This document shows, in pieces, positions 17,714 to 24,618 of a DNA stretch of 39,541 bases; within the stretch, counting starts at the first letter, position 1; the number at the start of each line of letters is the position of its first letter. This DNA comes from an uncultured Oscillibacter sp. (lineage in GTDB: Bacteria; Bacillota; Clostridia; Oscillospirales; Oscillospiraceae): contig CAJUDW010000016.1 of NCBI GenBank assembly GCA_910584995.1, forward strand, positions 1 through 39,541, read 5' to 3'. Position numbers and translations under genes: made by a program. The notes below the pieces were generated by a model. It did not search any database and was not told where the DNA came from. It saw nothing but the letters and a program-made list of their open reading frames with translations.

Positions 17714-18822
17714 ATGTATACAAGATTAAAAAGCCCATCCCAGTATATCCAGGGCCCGGGCGTTTCCCGTGGGCTTGGAAACCATCTGTCCGGCATGGGG
17801 AGCCGGATATTGATCCTGATGAGCGAGGGAGGATTCCGGCGCTTCTGGCCGGCTATAGAAACATCATGCGCCGGAACCTCTGCCGGCCTTCTTCCCGTCC
17901 TCTTTGGCGGGGAGTGTTCCTGGACAGAACTTCAACGTGTCGTTTCCTGCGGGAAGGAGGGGAATGCCTCCAGAACCTTTGGCATTGGGGGCGGAAAAGT
18001 CCTGGATACGGCAAAGGGCGCGGCGTTTCTGGCAAGGCTCCCGGTGGGGATTATGCCGACTTCAGCCGCCACGGATTCCCCTTGCAGTTCTCTCAGCGTT
18101 GTATATCACGAAGACGGGACCTTCGACCGCTACCTCTTTCTGGATCGCTGCCCGGATACGGTGCTTGTGGATACGCAGTGGATCTGCAAGGCCCCGCCCG
18201 CACTGCTGGCTGCGGGAATGGGGGACGCGATGGCCACCTGGTTTGAGGCCCACGCCTGCCGCGCCTCCGGCAAAAAAAATCAGGCTGGCGGGCTTCCGAC
18301 CAAAGCAGCGTCCGCTTTGGCGCATCTCTGCTGGGATATCCTGCAAAGGGACGGGAAAACACGCTCCTGGACGCCAGGCAGGGACGCTGTACGCCCGCTT
18401 TTGAACATATTGTGGAGGCAAATACATACCTTTCCGGCGCGGAGTTTGAAAGCGGGGGGCTGGCGGCAGCCCATGCGATCCAGAAGGGGTTTACCTATAT
18501 TCCGGAACTTCACCAGGCTTATCACGGCTATAAAGTTGCGTTTTGCACGCTTGTCCAACTGGCCCTGGAGCAGGCCGGAGGGGCAGAAATCCGCCGCGTG
18601 CTGGATTTTTGCGGGGAAGTGGGGCTTCCGGTATATTTCCGGGATTTCGGGTGGCAGGCTCCCCAGGAGGTTTTACTGCATTTAGCTGCGGAAAAGGCCT
18701 GCGCAGAAAATTCCAGTATTCACAACATGCCTTTTCCGGTTACGCCGCAGATGGTTTTTGAGGCGCTTTTGAAAGCCAATCAAGCCGGTACAGCGTACAG
18801 GAGGGAGACAGGAGGTGTGTAA
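17714..18822 (+). pseudogene. Glycerol dehydrogenase-like Fe-ADH, frameshifted
   Basis: A GldA-type member of the iron alcohol dehydrogenase family, about 369 residues when joined. The first part has the NAD-site FGIGGGKVLDTAKGAA, the TSAATDSPCSSLSVVY stretch and the metal ligand region LLAAGMGDAMATWFEA. A frameshift near 18350 is followed by the expected TPAFEHIVEANTYLSGAEFE, then GGLAAAHAIQKG and the His-rich HQAYHGYKVAF metal site. ATG 17714 has no strong ribosome site. It is the last gene before the operon terminator and may have acted on a small hydroxy compound released by the aldolase. Confidence 0.85.
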
Positions 18823-18828
18823 AAGGAA

Positions 18829-18867
18829 GCAGATGCCCGGCGTGGGACAGCCGGTCATCTGCTTTTT
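18829..18867 (+). terminator. Terminator of the catabolic operon
   Basis: A stem pairing GCAGATG with CATCTGC and CCGGC with GCCGG (one bulge pair), followed by TTTTT. It is intact, though the genes before it are not. Confidence 0.8.
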
Positions 18868-19191
18868 GATTCCCTTGTTTTACCTCGAGGGATACTTTTG
18901 TTATCCCGCCAAAAGAGGATACTCCCGAAAAGAATACCATTTTGCTGACTGCATCCTTTCCGGGCTCCGCATCACTCACTTATTCTGCCGCAAAACAGAA
19001 GCAGCATTTTTTTCAAGGGGCCTTTTGATTATCCATCAAAACCGTTAGCTTTTTGCGCACAAATCATGCACACCTTCAGTCGGGTATGAAACTTTTTTCT
19101 TATTGACCAATATTTCGGTACGTTTTTCAACATGTTGGTATTTACAGGAAATCCATCCCTCCTTATTCTTAATAGTAAGGAGGTGGTTGAC
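18868..19191. other. Intergenic region, no gene seen
   Basis: About 320 bp. It holds a TTGACC near 19104 without a clear -10 partner and a CAACATGTTG dyad at about 19126-19136, a possible operator for the XRE regulator that follows. Confidence 0.4.
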
Positions 19192-19827
19192 TTGAGAATA
19201 AGAGATAGAATCGCAACCACAATGAAATGTATGATGGAAGAAAACCACATGACCGTAAAGGAACTTGCGGACACAATGTACATTTCCAAATCCTCGGTTC
19301 AGGAATACCTCAAGGGCCGCCGCAGTATGGGGATCGATACCCTGGAACTGCTGGCCCACAGGCTTAACGTCCCTGTAGAATACCTGGTGTCCGGGAAAAC
19401 TTCCGCCCCACCGTCAAATTATTCAATTATGGAACTTCTCGCCAGTGAAGTGCAGGCTATGCATCCCCAGATCCAGCCGATGGCCTCAGATCTGATCAAC
19501 GTATTCCAGAAAATGATGCAGTCCTCCGACTCCCTGTTTATTACCTATCCCAAAACAGCCTCCTCCAGGTCCACCCGCCATACCTTTGCCTACCGGTACT
19601 GCCTGTATGAAATGCGGGACACCTTCCGCAAAACATGCGCATACGGTATCCTGGTCAAGGAGCGGCAGGGGGAACACTGGATGACCATTGCCAACATCTC
19701 CCCGCTTTCCCACGACAAACGCAAAGTTGAGCACCTGGCAAATCTCTGCACAGAACAGAAACTGGATCCTATCCATCTTCCGGATGTGGTGGCCGATTTC
19801 CTCCGGGACAGCACGGGGACTGTCTGA
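19192..19827 (+). CDS. XRE-type helix-turn-helix regulator
   Basis: A 211-residue protein with an N-terminal XRE (Cro/CI-like) helix-turn-helix at residues 1-60: MTVKELADTMYISKSSVQEY, then LELLAHRLNVPVEYL. The remaining 150 residues show no domain I recognise. The start is TTG 19192, chosen because AAGGAGGT lies 7 nt upstream; a longer frame begins further upstream without a ribosome site. It is monocistronic, convergent with the macrodomain gene. What it controls is not evident; the CAACATGTTG dyad just upstream could be its own operator. Confidence 0.8.
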   Translation: MRIRDRIATTMKCMMEENHMTVKELADTMYISKSSVQEYLKGRRSMGIDTLELLAHRLNVPVEYLVSGKTSAPPSNYSIMELLASEVQAMHPQIQPMASDLINVFQKMMQSSDSLFITYPKTASSRSTRHTFAYRYCLYEMRDTFRKTCAYGILVKERQGEHWMTIANISPLSHDKRKVEHLANLCTEQKLDPIHLPDVVADFLRDSTGTV

Positions 19828-19833
19828 CAGAAA

Positions 19834-19866
19834 AATGCGGTGCGGCAAACGCCACACCGTATCCCC
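19834..19866. terminator. Imperfect hairpin between convergent genes
   Basis: GCGGTGCGGC and GCCACACCGT pair with two non-Watson-Crick positions around an AAAC loop, between the XRE gene and the macrodomain gene. Probably a shared terminator; the flanking A/T tracts are weak. Confidence 0.4.
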
Positions 19867-19889
19867 TATCTTATCCGGCAGGGAACCCC

Positions 19890-20735
19890 TTAATCCTCCG
19901 CTATCCGGGCCCGGAGCCCCGGCGTCAGAAGCAGTTCCCGGTAAATCTCAAAATCGTATTCCTGATAGACATTAAACACCACCTGCCGCAGGAGGCCGGG
20001 GGAGCGCAGGAACTCCAGCACTGCGGACACGGCAATCTCCCCGGCCTCCACATGGGGGAACCGTTTATGCCCGGTGGAGAGGCAGGGGAAGGCCACGCTG
20101 GAAAGGCCGTAAGACGCCGCCAACTCCAGGCAGGCGCGGTAGCACCGGGCCAAGTCCTCCCGCTCCTCCTCCGAGGGCACACCACCCCGGACGGCAGGGG
20201 CCACCGTGTGGATCACATACCGGCAGGGGAGGTTATAGGCCTCCGTGATAACCGCCTCCCCTGGGGGCACCTGGCCGCCATGCCGCTCTACCGCGTCCCT
20301 GCATGCAAGCCGCAGCCCTACCCCCGCGCCGGTCTGGAGGGCCGTATCCACAGAGAGGGCCCGCAGGCTCCGGCAGCCTGTGAGATCCCCGTTGGAGGAA
20401 TTGACCACGGCGCCGCAGGGAAAGGAAGCAATATCCCCCCGCCGGAGGCAGATCATAGGCCCCTGGGAGACCGGCTCCAACGCCGGGGTGCCAATCTCCG
20501 CAAAACGGTTTTGGAGGTATGCGTCCTGCACCCGCAGGAACTCTTCCCCGGGATCCCCCGCCGGGCGCACCGCCAGCAGGTCATGCAAAAGCCGCTCCTG
20601 CCCGGTTTGGTCATTGGGGATCCGAAAGCCGCTGTAGCGGGGCTCCTCCCGGATAAGGAAGTCAAGCAGCCAACGGCAGCGCTGGGACTGATCCTGAATG
20701 GGGAAATTGTGCTCTGTCACGCGGTTCCTCCGCAT
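19890..20735 (-). CDS. Macrodomain protein, ADP-ribosyl hydrolase-like
   Basis: A 281-residue protein with a helical N-terminal part (about 1-95) and a macrodomain (about 96-270), the layout of bacterial protein-ADP-ribose hydrolases. Macrodomain marks are GDIASFPCGAVVNSSNGDLTG, the ITEAYNLPCRYVIHTVAP strand and SVAFPCLSTGHKRFP. In zinc-dependent relatives the NA(A)NS loop is followed by a Cys/His-rich GCF.P.H.CID; here it reads GCRSLRALSVDTAL, so at least two expected zinc ligands are absent. No sirtuin or lipoate-ligase partner is adjacent. GGAGG 8 nt upstream supports ATG 20735. Confidence 0.88.
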   Translation of the reverse strand: MRRNRVTEHNFPIQDQSQRCRWLLDFLIREEPRYSGFRIPNDQTGQERLLHDLLAVRPAGDPGEEFLRVQDAYLQNRFAEIGTPALEPVSQGPMICLRRGDIASFPCGAVVNSSNGDLTGCRSLRALSVDTALQTGAGVGLRLACRDAVERHGGQVPPGEAVITEAYNLPCRYVIHTVAPAVRGGVPSEEEREDLARCYRACLELAASYGLSSVAFPCLSTGHKRFPHVEAGEIAVSAVLEFLRSPGLLRQVVFNVYQEYDFEIYRELLLTPGLRARIAED

Positions 20736-20809
20736 AAAACTACCTCCAGGAAATCGTCTTTCTTCCGCCCCTTGGCCAAAGAGGGAGGGGAAAGGCGGTT
20801 TTTAAGAAG

Positions 20810-20838
20810 ATCATACACGGTCACACCTTCTCCGTCAA
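20810..20838 (-). promoter_or_regulatory. Promoter of the macrodomain gene
   Basis: On the minus strand TTGACG (20838-20833), 17 nt, TATGAT (20815-20810), 75 nt before the ATG. Confidence 0.7.
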
Positions 20839-21525
20839 GGGCGGGAGAGGGTTTTTTTCTTTTATATTGGCCGATTTAGCCGATTTATTATACGATTCTT
20901 CAGGCAGACGGCTCCGGAGACGACATCGGAATCCCGGCCTGTGGAGAGGGGTCCGGACAGGCTGCGAGGCGTACCCCATCCCCCCAGAGGGAGGCCGCCG
21001 CGCCCCTGCCAGCCCGCAGGGCGGGGCCGGCAAACCCGCAGGCTTCCTGCCGTACCCGGGGGCAAGGGGACTGCATCCGCTCTGTCCCCCCTGCCTGCCG
21101 CCCGGAAAATTCCCAAAAAAAATTTCCCCCTCCGCTGCATACCGGCGTGCAACTTTGCCCAAACAGAGCCCCCTATATAAAGGGGCTTTTTCCGAAGGGA
21201 CAGGGGAGAGGGCCCCTCCGGCGGCTCGGCAGCCATCCCGAAAGGCCTAAGGCCTGCCCAAATTGCCGTAATGGTAAAACGCTTTACAGGATTACCGGAA
21301 AATTTTTCTGCCAGACGGACCTGGGCCGGATATACTGTAAAGTTGTTTTACTTTCCATATTGTGCGTTTCTCCACGGCAACGCTCCCGCAAAATTTTTAC
21401 GATTTTCCTCCATTTTTCCCCCGTTTTTTCGCTATATTTTCACGTTGTTTTTACCGTTCCTGCTGACTTTTCAAAAAATTGCGGGAAATTTCCGCTGAAT
21501 TTCTGCTGAAAATTTGGAAAATCCC
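20839..21525. other. Gene-free spacer with repeat-like hairpins
   Basis: About 690 bp between divergent promoters with no supported gene. A CCGATTTA direct repeat lies near 20871-20888. A hairpin AGCCCC/GGGGCT followed by T residues at 21167-21191 begins a GC-rich stretch that looks like a REP-type intergenic element. 21360-21520 is rich in T runs. Confidence 0.4.
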
Positions 21526-21555
21526 TTGACAGGGGATGTGGTATGCAGGTACAAT
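21526..21555 (+). promoter_or_regulatory. Promoter of small gene and rep
   Basis: TTGACA (21526-21531), 18 nt, TACAAT (21550-21555). Confidence 0.7.
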
Positions 21556-21591
21556 GGTGTATCTGTAAGTTGTTGGGGAGGGCCTTGTCTT

Positions 21592-21840
21592 ATGGCTGAT
21601 TATTTGTTGTATCACACCACCCGCACATCCCTGGGGAGGGATATTGTCTCTTTGGTGGATCGGTATACCGCAAAGGAAATCCAGGAGGAGGAATTGGTGG
21701 AATGGCTCACCGCATGGCAGGCCAACTGCCCAAACCTTATGTTCGAGGAGGGAAAACGGGACCAGATTTCCCCAAAACTCCTCCGCCATATCGGAAAGAA
21801 ACGGGCCATGCTCATTACCACCGCTTTGCGGAACGCGTAA
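21592..21840 (+). CDS. Small conserved protein, possibly TIGR04540-like
   Basis: An 82-residue soluble protein (MADYLLYHTTRTSLGRDIVS at the start; EEELVEWLTAW in the middle; IGKKRAMLITTAL at the end). Length and pattern remind me of the TIGR04540 family of unknown function that travels on Firmicutes mobile elements, but I cannot confirm this. A good promoter lies 36 nt upstream. It ends 112 nt before the rep start and is probably cotranscribed with it. A role in replication control or copy number would fit the position, as inference only. Confidence 0.65.
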   Translation: MADYLLYHTTRTSLGRDIVSLVDRYTAKEIQEEELVEWLTAWQANCPNLMFEEGKRDQISPKLLRHIGKKRAMLITTALRNA

Positions 21841-21952
21841 CCCCTTTTTCGTCAGGAAAAGGGGCGTAAAAAGAACTTTCCGTTGGCTCCGGAAGCCGGA
21901 GGGTATCCGGGCCGGGGCGGCGGCAAAGCAAACAGGAAGGGGGGAGATACCG

Positions 21953-23275
21953 GTGGCAGATGTCATCCATGTGGATTGGGCCGACGTACTGCGCCACGAA
22001 GGCATTTTGGCCAAGGGCTACGGCGTACTGCCGAAATATGTTATGCTGGATCGGGATCTCTCCCTGACTGCAAAGACTATCTACGCCTTTTTGTGCAGCC
22101 TCGCCGGAAACGGGGAGACCACATACCCGTCTGTGGAAACCATCAAATCCTATCTGGGCATCGGTGAAAGCGCCTACTCCGCCCGCCTGAAGGAACTGCT
22201 GGACGCCGGTTATATCCTCCGGGAGAAACGGCGGGAGGCAAACGCCCGGTTCGCCCACAACCTCTATACCATCGCCCGCCAGCCCAAGCGGTTCCGGCAG
22301 GAGGAGGGATCCTCCATTAGCGGCATCCTTTCCGCCGGGTACGGCATGATCCCCCGGGCAGTGATGTTCGACCCACGCCTGGACTGCAAGGCCAAAGGCC
22401 TCTACGCCTATCTGGCCGCCTTCACCGGCGCCGGACGCTCCGCTTTCCCGGAACGGGACCGGATCCTCCGGGATCTGGATATTGCCAACAATACATATTA
22501 CAAGTACCTCCGCCAGCTTCAGGCCCTCAACTATATCACCGTGGCCCAGAGCCAGCAGGGCCGGTTTGGCGGAAATACGTTTATCCTGAACGACAACCCC
22601 GCACCGGAACTGGCCCAAGGGAAGAACGTCTCCAAAATCCCCAAGCGGTTCCGGCAGGGGGGAGCGGATGCTCCGTGTATCAAAAATCCGGGTACGGAAG
22701 AACCGTGTATGGAGAAACCGTGTCCGGCAAAACCGTTGACGGGGAATCCGTGTACGGAAGATCCGGATACGGAAAAACCGTGTATGGAAAATCCGGGTAT
22801 AAATAATAACAGCGTTCCTAGTAACACACGAAAAAATATCACATTTTCTAGTAATCAATCCTATCTATCCGGCCCTATTGCCAGATCCGTATTCCTCCGG
22901 GAGAAGATAGATGAGATAGATAGTTTAAAACGAGAAGAATTACAAGAATTTTTGTCCCAATGGTTCCAGGTGGCCCCTGCGTTCTATGACAGGCTGACAG
23001 ATCCCGGAGAAATTGCCGGGGATCAAGCGCTGGTTTCCTTCATGGCAGATTTCATCCTGGAGCGGAAACCCTTTACCGGCGGGGGCCTCCGGGTCGGCAG
23101 GGAAGAGATGCTGGGCCGGCTGCTGTCCCTGACGAGGGAGGATATTGCCGCTGTCCGGCAGCGGATAGAGGACGCCGCCCTGATATCTCCCATCCGGAAC
23201 CCTAAGGCCTACGGCCTCCTGGCCCTGTACAACCAAGCGGCAGCCGGGGGATTGGGACAAGCTGACAACGCGTAA
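21953..23275 (+). CDS. Replication initiator-like protein with duplicated winged helix
   Basis: A 440-residue protein with two similar N-terminal winged-helix units: KGYGVLPKYVMLDRDLSLTA with TIYAFLCSLAG...YPSVETI (about 20-85) and AGYGMIPRAVMFDPRLDCKA with LYAYLAAFTG...FPERDRI (about 125-190). This pattern is typical of plasmid, ICE and phage replication initiators of Firmicutes. A linker of nine pentapeptides rich in Pro, Glu and Asn (about 241-285) is encoded by 15-bp iteron-like repeats, followed by an AT-rich stretch and a C-terminal helical domain. GTG 21953 is chosen because AAGGGGGGAG ends 6 nt before it; longer upstream frames overlap the previous gene. Initiator activity is inferred from architecture. 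Confidence 0.72.
   Translation: MADVIHVDWADVLRHEGILAKGYGVLPKYVMLDRDLSLTAKTIYAFLCSLAGNGETTYPSVETIKSYLGIGESAYSARLKELLDAGYILREKRREANARFAHNLYTIARQPKRFRQEEGSSISGILSAGYGMIPRAVMFDPRLDCKAKGLYAYLAAFTGAGRSAFPERDRILRDLDIANNTYYKYLRQLQALNYITVAQSQQGRFGGNTFILNDNPAPELAQGKNVSKIPKRFRQGGADAPCIKNPGTEEPCMEKPCPAKPLTGNPCTEDPDTEKPCMENPGINNNSVPSNTRKNITFSSNQSYLSGPIARSVFLREKIDEIDSLKREELQEFLSQWFQVAPAFYDRLTDPGEIAGDQALVSFMADFILERKPFTGGGLRVGREEMLGRLLSLTREDIAAVRQRIEDAALISPIRNPKAYGLLALYNQAAAGGLGQADNA
22673..22807 (+). repeat. Nine 15-bp iteron-like tandem repeats inside rep
   Basis: Nine consecutive 15-bp units near CCGTGTAYGGARAAN start at 22673, 22688, 22703, 22718, 22733, 22748, 22763, 22778 and 22793. An AT-rich stretch of about 120 bp follows at once (22800-22925). 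RepA_N-type and related replicons often carry the origin inside the initiator gene, so this may be the origin. Confidence 0.65.
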
Positions 23276-23276
23276 A

Positions 23277-23317
23277 ACCGCCCTTTACGGCCTTAAGAGC
23301 CGGAAGGGCGGTATTTT
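23277..23317 (+). terminator. Terminator after rep
   Basis: ACCGCCCTT (23277-23285) pairs with AAGGGCGGT (23304-23312), with an inner GGC/GCC extension, followed by ATTTTT. Confidence 0.85.
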
Positions 23318-23318
23318 T

Positions 23319-23361
23319 CCCGGACAGGTTCCCCATTTGCAAAACGGGGAACCTGTCCGGG
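23319..23361. repeat. Perfect 16-bp inverted repeat
   Basis: CCCGGACAGGTTCCCC (23319-23334) and its exact complement GGGGAACCTGTCCGGG (23346-23361) around an 11-nt loop, with no T tract after it. It directly follows the rep terminator; it may be a second terminator, an operator or a replication structure. Confidence 0.6.
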
Positions 23362-23377
23362 AGGGAACTGCTTGCCT

Positions 23378-23450
23378 AAATTTCCCCAATTGGCAATCAG
23401 GAAAGACGGAACCGGGAGATTTAATATTCAGTTGGCGATTGGGAAAATTT
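23378..23450. promoter_or_regulatory. Paired operator-like sites of the XRE gene
   Basis: AAATTTCCCCAAT (23378-23390) and ATTGGGAAAATTT (23438-23450) are inverted copies (12 of 13 match) placed just upstream of the -35 box of the XRE gene. Confidence 0.5.
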
Positions 23451-23453
23451 TGA

Positions 23454-23482
23454 TTGACTTCCCGCCGCAGATGTTGTAAAAT
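23454..23482 (+). promoter_or_regulatory. Promoter of second XRE gene
   Basis: TTGACT (23454-23459), 17 nt, TAAAAT (23477-23482). Confidence 0.65.
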
Positions 23483-23520
23483 GGGGAAGGAAACGGGGGT
23501 AAGCCCGGGAGGAGGCATCA

Positions 23521-23883
23521 ATGGCAGGGAGAGCACCACAAGAGCGGTCGGAAATCAGGGACGTTTTGGAGCATTTGATTGAGCGGTCCGGGAAAAATCT
23601 GAATGAGATTGCCAATGGGTGCGGCCTGCCGTACCAGACCTTATATAATATCCGGACCCGGAACTCCCAGCGGACCTCGCTGCCGACACTGAAGATTCTG
23701 GCGGACTATTTTGACGAAGATTTGACTATCTTCTTAGGGCTGGAGGGCTACCGGAAGCCGCTGCAGCTGTCCGGCAGGGAGAGGGAACTGCTGGAGAATT
23801 ACCGCCGCCTCTCCGACGCCGCCCAGACCCGGGCGGATGAGACAATAGGGGATATGGCGGCAAATCCCAAGAACCGCCGCTGA
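23521..23883 (+). CDS. Small XRE helix-turn-helix regulator
   Basis: A 120-residue protein with an XRE helix-turn-helix at about residues 14-75 (LNEIANGCGLPYQTLYNIRT, then LPTLKILADYFDEDLTIFLG) and a short charged helical tail. GGGAGGAGG before ATG 23521 is a strong ribosome site. It has its own promoter with a pair of inverted AAATTTCCCCAAT-type sites upstream, which suggests autoregulation. It lies between the replication gene and the RADAR locus and could control either; no direct evidence decides. Confidence 0.82.
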   Translation: MAGRAPQERSEIRDVLEHLIERSGKNLNEIANGCGLPYQTLYNIRTRNSQRTSLPTLKILADYFDEDLTIFLGLEGYRKPLQLSGRERELLENYRRLSDAAQTRADETIGDMAANPKNRR

Positions 23884-24272
23884 GAATCGGCGCGGGACAT
23901 CCTGGGGCACAACGGGTGAGAAGGGGATACGCCTGACAGGGATGACGCCGGATTTGCGGCAGGGAGTCTTTCAGGCAGGCGTCCTGTTCCGGAGTTGGTT
24001 TTCCCGGAAGGGAACGCCCTTTACAGGGGTTTTGCGCTGCATCGATGCCGGGGCCTCAAGCCTCTGTTGGCCGCTCCGGGAGGCGATTTAGAGGCGGTTA
24101 AACTCGTATTAGTGTTCGGAGTAGGGGCGTATGTACGCGAGCAGAGGACAAAAAGCAAGAAATATGTCACCGTGTCACAGTTCAGGAGCTGCATATGGCG
24201 AAAAACTGTAAATTTTGTCATTTTTGCATAAAATTTGCGTGAATATTTTGCTGCACTGCGCCAAGAATTTTG
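23884..24272. other. Intergenic region before RADAR locus
   Basis: About 390 bp with no supported gene. It contains one degenerate parS-like site (24163-24179) and then turns sharply AT-rich toward the RADAR promoters. Confidence 0.4.
24163..24179. promoter_or_regulatory. Degenerate parS-like site
   Basis: TATGTCAC-C-GTGTCACA keeps the CAC-S-GTG core and ACA end of the consensus with three differences. Read on the other strand, its left half TGTGACAC equals that of site 3. May be chance. Confidence 0.35.
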
Positions 24273-24300
24273 TTGTAATTCCCTAAAAATTGTGTATAAT
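24273..24300 (+). promoter_or_regulatory. Upstream promoter of RADAR locus
   Basis: TTGTAA (24273-24278), 16 nt, TATAAT (24295-24300), in an AT-rich stretch. The leader to the first gene would be about 310 nt. Confidence 0.5.
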
Positions 24301-24420
24301 AATAGGTGTTCTTGTGCAGGCGTATAATTTTTTTAGGACAGTCTTTTGGACAAGCATTCCCGCATAGAATAAAAGGGTAGCGGTATTTACAAAAAAGTTT
24401 TAAAATTTTGGTGAATTTGC

Positions 24421-24449
24421 TTGCATTTTGATGCGGCGTGTAATACAAT
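24421..24449 (+). promoter_or_regulatory. Proximal promoter of RADAR locus
   Basis: TTGCAT (24421-24426), 17 nt, TACAAT (24444-24449); the leader would be about 160 nt with GC-rich hairpins such as GCCGGCC/GGCCGGC near 24570. Confidence 0.55.
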
Positions 24450-24618
24450 TGTTCCATTCTTTTTTGCCGCAGCCTGGCTCCCGCTGATGGAGGCAGGAGG
24501 TTTGCGGTTTTCGGCGGACGCGTGCAGCGTCCCGCTTTTGTGACGGATTGAGGCTAATGCCTTGGTTTTGCCGGCCGGTGGGGCCGGCGCTGTGCGGACA
24601 AGGAAAGGGGATACCTTT

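Noticed and set aside
8983..18822. Frameshifts as sequencing errors
   Set aside because: Stops, a 7-bp duplication and large deletions occur besides homopolymer slips, and flanking genes are intact; true decay is likelier, though reads were not available to prove it.
21644..21952. Upstream extension of the replication initiator
   Set aside because: Overlaps the 82-residue gene in another frame; GTG 21953 has the ribosome site and the protein similarity starts there.
22673..22807. CRISPR array
   Set aside because: Contiguous 15-bp units without spacers, inside a coding frame.
24218..24457. 79-residue minus-strand protein in the AT-rich stretch
   Set aside because: No ribosome site, and it overlaps the two plus-strand promoters; low-complexity composition.
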